Source: a virus. Taken from it: a DNA stretch of 49,319 nucleotides. Shown here piece after piece: positions 24,177 through 32,679 of this stretch. The notes beneath the pieces were generated by a model. That model was not told where the DNA came from. It ran no database searches and saw nothing but the letters and a program-made list of their open reading frames with translations. Every line of letters starts with the position of its first letter. Positions within the stretch are counted from its first letter, which is position 1. The translations under genes were made by a program, and so were the position numbers. Location of the stretch: positions 1-49,319 of IMG/VR virus record IMGVR_UViG_3300031699_000002, one strand, 5' to 3'.

Positions 24177-25134
24177 GAGGACGGCGTCCATACCGTTTGA
24201 GTTCCCGCCCGATTACACTATTGAATGGAAAGAAAACAACAGCAGTGAAAGCGGTATCACTTGTTCACTGCTACAAAAGTTCCTGAGATGCAGGCAAGCT
24301 TTTCTTTATACGATACACCGATGGGAGCCTAAGGGAAATCTGGGCTCGGGTTTATTATACGGAAGTATGTTTCACGATTTTTTGGAGAGGCTGTACAAAA
24401 GAAAAAAGAAAATGGAAAGCATTGGAATCAAAACGGTCTTCAATAACTATGTAAAGAATAATAAACATGACTTTCGATCCGTGTCCCCTGATGAGATACT
24501 AAGATTAAAAACACTGGCATCGGTTATGGCAGAAATGTATCAAGAGTTTTATAAGAATGATTTTAAAACTTTTGACTTCCGTTCCCTCGAGGAAGAATTT
24601 GATATTGAATGGAACGGATATAGGTTGCGGGGCAAGAGGGATGGGCTTGTAAACGAGGCGGGCGATAGACTGTTATTGTGGGAGAATAAGAATTATAGCA
24701 GGATCAATGCTGAGCTATCAGATATACTCCACTTTGATTTTCAGTGTCTTGTATATGTGTTGGCTACGGAGGCGGAAAAACTTATGACAGTTTCGGGAGT
24801 GAAATATAATGTCGTAAGAGTTCCACAAAATAAATTCACCGGCAGTGTAAAAGAGTACCGCGACACAATTAGGGAGGCAGTGGAATCAAAACCTGATTAT
24901 TATTTTATCCGGTATGATGTGCAGTATACGGATAGAGATAAAAGAAAGTTCGGCATAGAGTTGAAGGCGATGTTGGACGAGTGTAAGGCACTTATAAACG
25001 GAGACATACAAGTATATAAAAATGTGGGAGCTTGCTTGGGCCAGTATAAGTGTAGCTTTATACAGGCATGTTCGGCAAATTCTTTGCGGTGTTATCAGAG
25101 AAAACAAACGAGATTTCCAGAACTATCGCACTAA
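24151..25134 (+). CDS. PD-(D/E)XK exonuclease, RecB/Cas4-like, with Fe-S cysteines
   Basis: A 327-residue nuclease. SLLQKFLRCRQAFLY (residues ~39-53) is the N-terminal RecB-type helix with its Cys47; LRGKRDGLVNE and LLLWENKNYS supply the Asp and Glu-x-Lys of the active site; DFQCLVYVLA is the Q-x-x-x-Y helix. C-terminal cysteines in GACLGQYKCSFIQAC complete the one-plus-three arrangement that holds a 4Fe-4S cluster in Cas4/AddB-type nucleases. It likely resects DNA ends for phage recombination with the RecA-like ATPase encoded next. It is not associated with any CRISPR array here. Confidence 0.8.
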   Translation: MKLKLKKIKRTASIPFEFPPDYTIEWKENNSSESGITCSLLQKFLRCRQAFLYTIHRWEPKGNLGSGLLYGSMFHDFLERLYKRKKKMESIGIKTVFNNYVKNNKHDFRSVSPDEILRLKTLASVMAEMYQEFYKNDFKTFDFRSLEEEFDIEWNGYRLRGKRDGLVNEAGDRLLLWENKNYSRINAELSDILHFDFQCLVYVLATEAEKLMTVSGVKYNVVRVPQNKFTGSVKEYRDTIREAVESKPDYYFIRYDVQYTDRDKRKFGIELKAMLDECKALINGDIQVYKNVGACLGQYKCSFIQACSANSLRCYQRKQTRFPELSH

Positions 25135-25144
25135 AGGAGGAAGC

Positions 25145-25978
25145 ATGGCAAAAGTAAAGTTGGGTAAGAAAGGTAAGAGCAAGTGGACTAAAAGCAAGGG
25201 CAGTGAATTCGTACTGCCAACGGAGCTTAGCAAACCCTCAATGAACTTGGGAGAGTATACTATATGTATATTTGGAGAGGGCAAGGTAGGGAAGACAAGC
25301 CTGATCAGCCATTTCCCAAACCCTTACTTCCTTATGTTCGAGATCAGCGGGAAGGCATTAAGTCTGTTACAATCAAGGATTGATTCGTGGCCTACATTCC
25401 TTGCATGCCTTGACAAGCTTAATGAGAATAGGAACTACTGTGAAACAGTGGTGATGGATACAGGGTATGAGGCCTATGATTGCTGTTATCAATACATGTT
25501 GGAGGAATTTGGTGTTACTAATTTTAAAGAGGCGCCGTATGGATTTTGGAAGGAGGTAGATAAAGAATTCAAATCGGCCCATGATCGTATAGTTGATATG
25601 GGATTCGGTCTTGTTGTTACTGCCCACTGTGATGAGGAGGAGATCACAAAGAATGGATTCACCAGACATAAAACAACTTTACAGCTGGGCAAGCAGGCAA
25701 CAAGGTATTACAAAGCGGCCATGGATATTCTGGCTTACTATTACATTGATGGTGATGGTAAGAGGTGCTTAGCTATTCGAGGCGATGAGAGCACCTTGGC
25801 AGGTACCAGAACAGAGGGGCGCTTCCTGTATACTGATGGGACCGATATGATGAAAATTCCTATGGGTAAAAACTCCACAGAGGCCTATAAGAATTTCATC
25901 AAAGCTTTCAATAATGGTTTTATAAACCCTGATAATAAAAAAGGAGGTAAAGTCAAAAAGAAACTTTCTTTGAAGTAA
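25145..25978 (+). CDS. RecA-like P-loop ATPase (AAA_24 / Sak4-like)
   Basis: A 277-residue ATPase starting MAKVKLGKKGKSKW, preceded by AAAGGAGG. Walker A is IFGEGKVGKTSLIS (residues ~42-55) and Walker B is ETVVMDTGYEAYDCC. VVTAHCDEEE is a sensor-like strand. This is the layout of phage Sak4/AAA_24 proteins, which anneal or exchange DNA strands with a partner single-strand-binding protein. The next gene encodes an SSB-like protein and the previous one a RecB-like nuclease, giving a complete recombination set. Confidence 0.75.
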   Translation: MAKVKLGKKGKSKWTKSKGSEFVLPTELSKPSMNLGEYTICIFGEGKVGKTSLISHFPNPYFLMFEISGKALSLLQSRIDSWPTFLACLDKLNENRNYCETVVMDTGYEAYDCCYQYMLEEFGVTNFKEAPYGFWKEVDKEFKSAHDRIVDMGFGLVVTAHCDEEEITKNGFTRHKTTLQLGKQATRYYKAAMDILAYYYIDGDGKRCLAIRGDESTLAGTRTEGRFLYTDGTDMMKIPMGKNSTEAYKNFIKAFNNGFINPDNKKGGKVKKKLSLK

Positions 25979-26017
25979 TTTGTATCACTCAACCCAAAAC
26001 AAGAAAGGGCATACAAG

Positions 26018-26914
26018 ATGCCAAAACTTAAAGCCAAAAGCTCATCCATTTCTTCTCAACTCAAAAAGATGAGCAAGAACTATACCGAGGCCAAAGAGAA
26101 TGCCAAGACAATGTTCAGTCCTCTTCCAGAGGGAGAGTACGTGGGCAAGCTTACGGCCTGCGAACTGGTCGAAAGCAAAAGTTCAGGCAATCCCATGGTC
26201 CGTCGGTGCCATACTGTCAGTGAAGGCGAGTACAAGGGCAAGAACGTCTATGACAATATGAATCTTTTCACAAAAGACGGCCCGCGCCTTGAGTTCCTGG
26301 CCCAGTGGCTCGACACTGTTGGGTATGAGGACGCCGACATTGGCGATCTGGAAGATGTTTGCAAGAAGCTTAACAAGGAAGGATACGATTGTACTTTCCG
26401 AGTGAAGCACTCAGGCGAATACGTCAATGTACGAGTCCTGGAAGTTGGTGATGAGACGTGCGGAGAAGCTGAAGGCGACGGTGATGGAGAAGGTGGCGAT
26501 GATGAATTGGATCTTAGCACTCTGTCACGTAAAGAGCTTACCGACCTGATCAAAGAATATCAGATGGACATTGCAGTCAGTGGAAAAATGTCCGATGATG
26601 ATATTCGGAACGCAATCCGGGAAGCCGCTGGAGCTGAAGGCGAAGGCGAAGGCGAAGGCGAAGGCGAAGGCGAAGGCGAAGGCGATGAACTTCTCCAGGC
26701 CGCTGTTCAATTCTGTGAAGCCAACGAGATCGAGTATGAGGAAGATGATGATGCGGAAGCGTTGGCAGAAAAGATCAAGGCCTATGAGTTTCAGGAAGCT
26801 GATCTGGATGACGAGGAAAAGGAGTTACTGAAGGCACTGGAAATTTATGACGAGGTGGTTGTGAAGCCCGCGCCCAAAGCGAAGGGAAAAGCAAAGCCTA
26901 AATTCAAGAAATAA
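26018..26914 (+). CDS. Single-strand DNA-binding-like protein (DUF669-type) with acidic repeats
   Basis: A 298-residue protein. Residues ~25-145 look like the DUF669 OB-fold-type domain (PLPEGEYVGKLTACELVESK; CTFRVKHSGEYVNVRVLEVG). The remainder is acidic: a Gly-Asp-Glu linker, a SAP-like helix pair (LDLSTLSRKELTDLIKEYQM), an eight-fold Glu-Gly repeat encoded by GAAGGC units, more acidic helices, and a final basic tail (PAPKAKGKAKPKFKK). Acidic tails on SSB proteins recruit replication partners. The ribosome site (GAAAGGGCATACAAG before ATG) is only fair. A strong terminator follows. GC-leaning codons suggest high expression. Confidence 0.7.
   Translation: MPKLKAKSSSISSQLKKMSKNYTEAKENAKTMFSPLPEGEYVGKLTACELVESKSSGNPMVRRCHTVSEGEYKGKNVYDNMNLFTKDGPRLEFLAQWLDTVGYEDADIGDLEDVCKKLNKEGYDCTFRVKHSGEYVNVRVLEVGDETCGEAEGDGDGEGGDDELDLSTLSRKELTDLIKEYQMDIAVSGKMSDDDIRNAIREAAGAEGEGEGEGEGEGEGEGDELLQAAVQFCEANEIEYEEDDDAEALAEKIKAYEFQEADLDDEEKELLKALEIYDEVVVKPAPKAKGKAKPKFKK
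26636..26683 (+). repeat. (GAAGGC)8 hexanucleotide repeat in the SSB-like gene
   Basis: Eight perfect copies of GAAGGC encode Glu-Gly repeats in the acidic linker. Being a multiple of three, gain or loss of units keeps the frame, so the linker length can vary by slippage. Confidence 0.95.
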
Positions 26915-26950
26915 TTTCCAGCAGTTAGGTATACTTCTTATCCATAAGGA

Positions 26951-26979
26951 GGGGTGGGGTTTAGGCCCCACTCCTTTTT
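26951..26979 (+). terminator. Strong terminator just before the DNA polymerase gene
   Basis: GGGGTGGGG and CCCCACTCC pair over 9 bp (one G-U pair) around TTTAGG, followed by five T's. It ends 4 bases before the polymerase ATG. It likely sets the level of the SSB-like transcript and limits read-through to the polymerase. Confidence 0.8.
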
Positions 26980-26983
26980 CATT

Positions 26984-28747
26984 ATGAATACTTTAACGCC
27001 GATAGCTTTTGATATTGAAACCACAGGGTTCAATCCCAGAGAGGATGAGATATTTTCCTATAGCCTTGGGTATGAGGATGGGTCAACGGAAGTATACAGG
27101 CTTGATGGGAAAGACGGTAAAGAAAATCTGGGATACTTGAAAGACTTTTTTTCTGATACATCACTGGTAAAAGTCTGCCACAATTTTCATTTTGAAATGA
27201 AATTTGTTAGGAAGCTTGTTGATGTTCCTGATGATACTAAATGGCATGATACAATGATCATGTCACAAATACTTTGGAATACTTGTCCTTCACATGCTCT
27301 TGATTATCTCAGTTATCATCTTGCCGAGTACCCAACCGAACAAGATAAAGAGATCACACGGCTGTATAAGCTGTATCGTAATTATAAATCTATCCCAGTT
27401 GAATTCATGGATCCTTATCAGCGGGCAGATGCCGAAAGGACTATGCTGTTATATCTTTTCCTTTGGCCACAGATACAATCAAATGTATTGGAAGAGGATT
27501 ATCAAAATGAAATTAATACTGTTATAACAACGGTAAGGTTGGAAGAGGTAGGTATAAGGCTTCATTCAAAAAATGCGGAGAAAAAAATTGATTTTCTGGA
27601 TCAAAGTATAAATGAAATACAAGTGGAATTATATAACACCTATGGGCGTTTTATAAATCTCAGCAGTGATAAACAGCTTGGGCATTTACTTTATAAGGAG
27701 TTGAAGTATAAGCCCCTTATGTTCTCAGCGAAAACCAAAGAACCTATAACCAATAAGGAAGCTCTGTATAAATACAGAGAAATGTTTCCGAATGATAGGA
27801 TCTTTGACCTCTTGTTGATGCAAAGAACATATATAAAAGCAAAGTCCACAATCAAAAAATATTTGGACACTGCTGTTGATGGAATTCTTTTTCCTAATAT
27901 AGGAGTAAACGAGGCAAGGACAGGGCGGCAGACATCTAAGGATCCTCCGCTCCAGAATGTTAGCAAAAATGAATCACTTGTAAATCCTTACCATGTAGCC
28001 ATACGTGACTGCTTCCGTGCGCATGAAAGATCCATCTTACTGCTGGTAGATTATCAAGCTATAGAAATGAGGCTGATAGTGTTTGCCGCTGGGGATGAGG
28101 TGATGCTGGACATTCTGAACAGTGGAGGCGATCTACACCAAGAGGCCATGGAATGTTTTAGGGGTGTGGATTATGTAAGAGGACTGAAAGAAAAAAATCC
28201 TAAGCTTTTCAGCACCACAAGGAAGGCTGATAAAAATGCCCACTTTGCTATTGGTTATGGTGGCAGTGTTGTTACTGTGGCTAATGCTTGCGGGCTGGAT
28301 CCTATTGAGTTCCGAGGCATGTATAACAGATACAAAGAGCGGCATCCTAAAATCGTGGAGCTGTTTTCTACTATGATGAAAAAAGTCAGAGAGGATGGGT
28401 ATGTTGAAACTCCCTTTGGGAGGAAGCTAAATGTGGATCGTGGTGAGGCATTTGCCGGGCTTAATTATTACATTCAGGGAACAGCCGCTGGAATATTAAA
28501 ACGAGCTGAAGTAAAAGTGGATGCTTTACTGAAGAAAGAATATAATGATGAAATAAGAATTATACTTCCAATCCATGATGAGCTTATCATAAATCTTCCA
28601 AGGAAGTATATGCAATATAAATCTGAAGTGATAAGAAAAATCACTGATACTATGACCGACATTAACCATATAGATGTTAAGCTCGATGTTGAATGGAAAA
28701 GTTCAAAAACGACATGGGACAAAGCAAAGGAGGAGGTGTTAGTTTGA
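26984..28747 (+). CDS. Family A DNA polymerase with 3'-5' exonuclease
   Basis: A 587-residue replicative polymerase. The proofreading domain has IAFDIETTGF (D10, E12), VCHNFHFEMKF and YQRADAERT. The polymerase domain has NEARTGRQTSKDPPLQN, motif A LLVDYQAIEMRL (D near residue 355), motif B KADKNAHFAIGYGG and motif C PIHDEL (near residue 529). ATG 26984 is chosen because the open frame before it runs through a terminator. No ribosome site precedes it, like the helicase gene. The family's 5'-nuclease domain is absent, as in many phage enzymes. It overlaps the next gene by four bases. Confidence 0.95.
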   Translation: MNTLTPIAFDIETTGFNPREDEIFSYSLGYEDGSTEVYRLDGKDGKENLGYLKDFFSDTSLVKVCHNFHFEMKFVRKLVDVPDDTKWHDTMIMSQILWNTCPSHALDYLSYHLAEYPTEQDKEITRLYKLYRNYKSIPVEFMDPYQRADAERTMLLYLFLWPQIQSNVLEEDYQNEINTVITTVRLEEVGIRLHSKNAEKKIDFLDQSINEIQVELYNTYGRFINLSSDKQLGHLLYKELKYKPLMFSAKTKEPITNKEALYKYREMFPNDRIFDLLLMQRTYIKAKSTIKKYLDTAVDGILFPNIGVNEARTGRQTSKDPPLQNVSKNESLVNPYHVAIRDCFRAHERSILLLVDYQAIEMRLIVFAAGDEVMLDILNSGGDLHQEAMECFRGVDYVRGLKEKNPKLFSTTRKADKNAHFAIGYGGSVVTVANACGLDPIEFRGMYNRYKERHPKIVELFSTMMKKVREDGYVETPFGRKLNVDRGEAFAGLNYYIQGTAAGILKRAEVKVDALLKKEYNDEIRIILPIHDELIINLPRKYMQYKSEVIRKITDTMTDINHIDVKLDVEWKSSKTTWDKAKEEVLV

Positions 28748-28914
28748 AAAAGAAAAGGAGTAGGTATGGCACCGATCGAGTGAAGATGGTAAAAATAATT
28801 TCTGATTTTGCCAATCTATCACCTGGCAAAAAGACTTCTGGATATTTTACAAAAAGACAGCTAACAGAGCTGGTAGCTTTTATCACAGCAACACGGGAGA
28901 AACAAAATGCCTGA
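28744..28914 (+). CDS. Small basic protein (TTG start) between polymerase and primase
   Basis: A 56-residue protein starting at TTG 28744, eight bases after a strong GGAGGAGG ribosome site inside the polymerase 3' end. The N-terminus is basic (KKKRSRYGTDRVKM) and a helix follows (TKRQLTELVAFITATREKQ). It overlaps the polymerase stop and the primase start, so it is probably a real, coupled gene of the replication operon. Function is unknown. Confidence 0.55.
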   Translation: MKKKRSRYGTDRVKMVKIISDFANLSPGKKTSGYFTKRQLTELVAFITATREKQNA

Positions 28915-30949
28915 ACAGCAAAGCCTCATAAAAATGATGGGGCAATTCGGATTCATAGAGAAGGGCCAGAGTGGTGATCAGGCTGTAGGTATCTGTCCTT
29001 TTTGTGAAAGCTCCAAGATGTATGTAGGACAGAATAAACACTCTTGGAAATGTCACGCAGGCAGTTGTCAACGGGAAGGAGGGTTCTATACTTTTCTTTC
29101 ATTGATTGTAGATCACTGTCATAAACTTCTCCGTCCCAGTGGTATGGGACAAAAGCTTGCAGAGGATCGAGGCATCAGACTGAAAACTTTATGGAGACAA
29201 AAAGTAGGTTACAATCCTATAAACAATTCGTTTCTGATTCCAAACTTTTTCTTTGATAACACAAAGAAGGTTTTGAATATAGCTATCTATAAAGGGAGTC
29301 GGCTAATATCTACCAGCGGATGTAAGTTGGGGCTTTACGGCTGGGAGGAGCTGTATTCAAAGAAAGCTGATGAGGTTTGGTTGTGTGAGGGCGCCTGGGA
29401 CTGGCTGGCTATGTGTGATATATTACAGTCACTGGGTAAAAAGAAAACTGTGGCAGTGGGTTGTCCGGGCGCTGGGACTTTCAAAGCCGAGTGGGGACAA
29501 TTCTTTGATGGTAAGGATGTGAAAGTTATTTATGATAATGATGAGGCTGGAAAGCTGGGACAACATAAAGTCCATAATGCATTAATACATTATGCAAAGA
29601 GTCTCCGCTATGTACACTGGCCCAAGAAGCCAGACGGGTATGACCTTAGAGACTTTTTCAAGGATCATGGAGGGCGGGCTTTAAGAACTTTGCAGTCCTT
29701 ACGTTTATTGTTGAATGAGTTACCACCGGCCGTTCAAACTAAAAGCGGCAAGACAGTAGAGGCAGTGAAGCCTCGGGCTGTTGAATTCACTGGAAAAGGG
29801 ATTGACCATAAGGAAGTTTACAAGAGCTATAGAAAATGGTTGCACTTGCCATCCACTGATATTATAGATGTGTTGTTCGGTGCAGTGTTAGCAAACAGGC
29901 TGGACGGCGACCCCCTGTGGCTGTTTATGGTTGCACCCTCGGGCGGGACTAAAACAGAAATGCTATTATCTATTAGCGGAGCAGAGGGGATTGAAGTTAT
30001 TAGCTCTCTTACTCCCAAGACCCTTGTCAGTGGGATGACATTGGAGGGAGGCGTGGATCCATCACTATTACCTAAGCTTAATGGAAAAGTTTTAGTGATA
30101 AAAGATTTTACTGCTATACTATCAATGAATAAGACCCATCGGGATGAAATACTTGGTGACTTGCGTGATGCTTATGATGGAGAGTTTTCAAAGCCGTTTG
30201 GCAATGCAAGATGGAAAAAGTATAAGAGCAGTTTCGGGATACTTGCTGGTGTTACTCCTGAGATTGAAAAATATTTATCAGAGAGTGTGGCGATGGGCGA
30301 GCGTTTCCTACGCTTTGCCATTCCAATAGATAATTCAATCAAAGGGCGCAAGGGATTTATTAGGAGAGCGTTGGGAAATGTGGCCAATGAAACTGGTATG
30401 AGATGTAAGCTACAGAAAGTGGCGTCAAAAGTAATAGAGCATGAATATAAAACTATTCCCAATGTTAATGAAGTGATGACAGAAAAAGTGGTATGCTTAG
30501 CCCACTGGGTATGCATGGTTCGCGGTGTTGTCAGCAGAGATAGATACTCAAAACAAGTTACCAACAGCCCATACATTGAAGTAGGAACACGGGTGGCAAA
30601 ACAATTATGCAAGCTCGGGATGGGGATAGGAATGTTTAAAGGGAAAAGGACAGTATCTGGAGACGAGTATAAAACTATAACAAAAGTTGCTCGGGCTTCA
30701 GTACCAAGAGACTATGAAAATCTTTTCAGATTCCTTTTTAGAAACAATAAAGAATACTCCACCCATGAAATTGCTGAAGCTGTTAAGCTACCGCCTCAGC
30801 TTATAGACAGAGTGGCGCAGGATCTTAGATTGACTGGTGTATTGAGCAAGAGGAAGATAAGCGCCTTCGGTGCTAAATGGATTATTAATCCAGAAGTTCT
30901 GGAATTAACTGAGGAGTGTGGTATCTATGATAGAAAATATAGTGAATGA
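28907..30949 (+). CDS. Primase-helicase (zinc finger, TOPRIM, P-loop ATPase)
   Basis: A 680-residue protein. Residues ~28-55 form a zinc finger (ICPFCESS; KCHAGSC). A TOPRIM domain follows: VWLCEGAWDWLAM (Glu near residue 160), VIYDNDEAGKLG (near 208) and DGYDLRDFF. The C-terminal half holds a P-loop (FMVAPSGGTKTEML, near 340) and a Walker B-like VLVIKDFT, as in phage DUF3987/AAA-type helicases, and ends in a winged-helix-like segment (YSTHEIAEAVKLPPQLIDRV). It would lay RNA primers and unwind DNA at the fork, with the polymerase encoded upstream. GTG or other starts are not needed; ATG 28907 overlaps the preceding gene. Confidence 0.85.
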   Translation: MPEQQSLIKMMGQFGFIEKGQSGDQAVGICPFCESSKMYVGQNKHSWKCHAGSCQREGGFYTFLSLIVDHCHKLLRPSGMGQKLAEDRGIRLKTLWRQKVGYNPINNSFLIPNFFFDNTKKVLNIAIYKGSRLISTSGCKLGLYGWEELYSKKADEVWLCEGAWDWLAMCDILQSLGKKKTVAVGCPGAGTFKAEWGQFFDGKDVKVIYDNDEAGKLGQHKVHNALIHYAKSLRYVHWPKKPDGYDLRDFFKDHGGRALRTLQSLRLLLNELPPAVQTKSGKTVEAVKPRAVEFTGKGIDHKEVYKSYRKWLHLPSTDIIDVLFGAVLANRLDGDPLWLFMVAPSGGTKTEMLLSISGAEGIEVISSLTPKTLVSGMTLEGGVDPSLLPKLNGKVLVIKDFTAILSMNKTHRDEILGDLRDAYDGEFSKPFGNARWKKYKSSFGILAGVTPEIEKYLSESVAMGERFLRFAIPIDNSIKGRKGFIRRALGNVANETGMRCKLQKVASKVIEHEYKTIPNVNEVMTEKVVCLAHWVCMVRGVVSRDRYSKQVTNSPYIEVGTRVAKQLCKLGMGIGMFKGKRTVSGDEYKTITKVARASVPRDYENLFRFLFRNNKEYSTHEIAEAVKLPPQLIDRVAQDLRLTGVLSKRKISAFGAKWIINPEVLELTEECGIYDRKYSE

Positions 30950-31181
30950 AGTAATATGGCTTTACAGAGTGGATCACAATAAACCTTTTGACGAGTGTGT
31001 CAGGATAATAAGTGATAAGTGTGATGTGGATTATCAAGTATTATTAAGGGCCTGTAACATGAGGAGGAAACAGAAACGGAGCCAGATCGAAAATTCAGCC
31101 AATCAATTGAGGAATCCTTATAGGGATGTTGAACCCTTTAAGGGCCCAAGAAAAAAAAGAGATCCGTACTGGATGAACTAA
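30927..31181 (+). CDS. Small hypothetical protein after the primase
   Basis: An 84-residue protein starting MIENIVNEVIWLYRVDHN, nested over the primase 3' end. ATG 30927 is placed ten bases after GAGGAG (30911-30916); a GTG at 30918 would be too close. Helical N-terminus and a basic C-terminus (RRKQKRSQIEN; FKGPRKKRDPYWMN). It immediately precedes the modification cluster. No family is recognised; a DNA-binding adaptor is possible. Confidence 0.55.
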   Translation: MIENIVNEVIWLYRVDHNKPFDECVRIISDKCDVDYQVLLRACNMRRKQKRSQIENSANQLRNPYRDVEPFKGPRKKRDPYWMN

Positions 31182-31192
31182 AGGAGGTAGGA

Positions 31193-31789
31193 GTGAAATT
31201 GAAATTGAAAAAGAAAGTGAAGAAAACTATTGGGAAGATCAAGCCTTTAAGTGTGGAGATTGTCTCCGTTGATAGTGTTAAGCCATGGAAAGATAACCCG
31301 CGTATAAATGAACAAGCGGCAAAGAAGTTAGCTCCGATACTTAAGTGTCATGGACAGGTGACACCGATCGTGGTCTGGGAAAAAAACAAAGTGATATATA
31401 AAGGGAATACTACACATAAGGCCCTGAAGATGAACGGGGAAAAGACAGTGAAGGTATTGTTTGTAGATTTCCCCAGTGAGTCATCAGCAGTGGCCTATGG
31501 GATTGCGGATAATAGATCAAGTGAATTCAGCTACTGGGATGATGAGTTGCTGGAGAAGATGATGGAAACGGGTCAACTTGATTACGAGGAGATGGGTTTT
31601 ACCAAAAGAGAATTCAGAGCCATAACACTCCTACCCGATGTTGATATTGTAAACAGAAAGGCAGAGCATAAGGCGCTGGCTCCGCTGAATTCAATTGTGG
31701 TTAAATGTGAGACTGATATATTGGACGATCTTAGAAAGGATATCTCAGAGATCGTGGCTCAGTATCACGGGAAGGCGGTAATGGCATGA
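31193..31789 (+). CDS. ParB/Srx-like domain protein
   Basis: A 198-residue protein starting at GTG 31193, right after GGAGGTAGGA. Residues ~25-115 carry the ParB N-terminal-like pattern: VDSVKPWKDNPRINEQAAKK, then HGQVTPIVVW, IYKGNTTHKALKMNG and YGIADNRSSEF. ParB-like proteins of this type bind or cut DNA or hydrolyse nucleotides, and several phage versions accompany DNA-modifying enzymes. It overlaps the DpdA gene by four bases, so a partnership in base exchange or target choice is plausible. The C-terminal third is unrecognised. Confidence 0.7.
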   Translation: MKLKLKKKVKKTIGKIKPLSVEIVSVDSVKPWKDNPRINEQAAKKLAPILKCHGQVTPIVVWEKNKVIYKGNTTHKALKMNGEKTVKVLFVDFPSESSAVAYGIADNRSSEFSYWDDELLEKMMETGQLDYEEMGFTKREFRAITLLPDVDIVNRKAEHKALAPLNSIVVKCETDILDDLRKDISEIVAQYHGKAVMA

Positions 31790-32679
31790 TAATTCCTATA
31801 CTTGTTTCATTCGCATACCGTAATGCTCTTGGCCAGAAAGGCCTGGAGTATTTGCGGGAGATCGTGGACAGCGGCGGGGAGTTGAGGATGTTCTTGGACA
31901 GCGGGGCCTTTACTCAATTCACAGCGGGAAAGAAAGTGGACCTGGACGAGTATTGCGATTGGCTTTATAATATTAAAAACGTATTCAGTAAAATGGGCGT
32001 ACGGTGTGAGCATGTGGCGCTGGATGTTGTCGGCGATCAAATAGCTACACACAAAAACTATAAAGCGATGCTGGGCCGATTCCCTGACACTCTCCCGGTA
32101 TTTACGAGGGGAGGGTCTCTGTCTCTACTGAAAAGCTATTTGAGGACGCGGGAGAGGGTCGCACTGGGCGGGCTGGGCAATGTAGATAGGACATCTTGCA
32201 GATATGTGAGGGATTTATACAGCAAGTCAGAGGCGCTTAGGGAGAATTCACGCAAGGTACACTGGTTCGGATTTACGAATAAAGATTATGTGGCAACATA
32301 CAGGCCAGGTACAGTGGATTCCAGCGAGGCCTTCGTCGATGCCCTCAGATTCAAAAAGATTTCTATGTATCAACCAGAAGGGCGCCTTACCACTTCAGTA
32401 GTAAAGGGGAGTTTGAAGGAAGACAGGAGAGCGCGGGCACATCTTAGGCTTTTCTGTGAAAGGTATGGATTTAATTACGAGGACCTGGCTAACGTGGAAG
32501 AGAATTGGATAGGCGATTCATGCCTAAGCTGTATAGCAAGTATGGTTGGGAGTATTACTTACATACAAAAATTAATAAGGAGGACTGGCACTGTTTTTTA
32601 TATGGCAGTGATAAGCGAGGAAAGACTTATAAGTGTTAGAGAAGCTATCAAAAAAATAAAGGAGGCCGGAGATGTCTAA
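31786..32679 (+). CDS. DpdA-type DNA-guanine transglycosylase
   Basis: A 297-residue TGT-like enzyme. MFLDSGAFTQF (D38) matches the DSGGF-type substrate Asp of tRNA-guanine transglycosylases; VALDVVGDQIAT (D80, D84) fits the catalytic Asp region; VALGGLGNV is the Gly-rich base-binding loop; WFGFTNKDY and DSSEAF follow. It is shorter than tRNA enzymes and lacks their C-terminal zinc site, as phage DpdA proteins do. It would remove guanine from DNA and insert a 7-deazaguanine such as preQ0. It is flanked by ParB-like and QueC genes with overlapping ends, the expected setting. Confidence 0.85.
   Translation: MIIPILVSFAYRNALGQKGLEYLREIVDSGGELRMFLDSGAFTQFTAGKKVDLDEYCDWLYNIKNVFSKMGVRCEHVALDVVGDQIATHKNYKAMLGRFPDTLPVFTRGGSLSLLKSYLRTRERVALGGLGNVDRTSCRYVRDLYSKSEALRENSRKVHWFGFTNKDYVATYRPGTVDSSEAFVDALRFKKISMYQPEGRLTTSVVKGSLKEDRRARAHLRLFCERYGFNYEDLANVEENWIGDSCLSCIASMVGSITYIQKLIRRTGTVFYMAVISEERLISVREAIKKIKEAGDV

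Noticed and set aside
24151-25134. Cas4-like nuclease as part of a CRISPR system
   Set aside because: No repeat-spacer array and no other cas gene is present; phage recombination nucleases share this fold.
31786-32679. Call as a host-type tRNA-guanine transglycosylase
   Set aside because: It is shorter than tRNA enzymes, lacks the C-terminal zinc cysteine-histidine site and sits in a phage preQ0 cluster, which favours DpdA.
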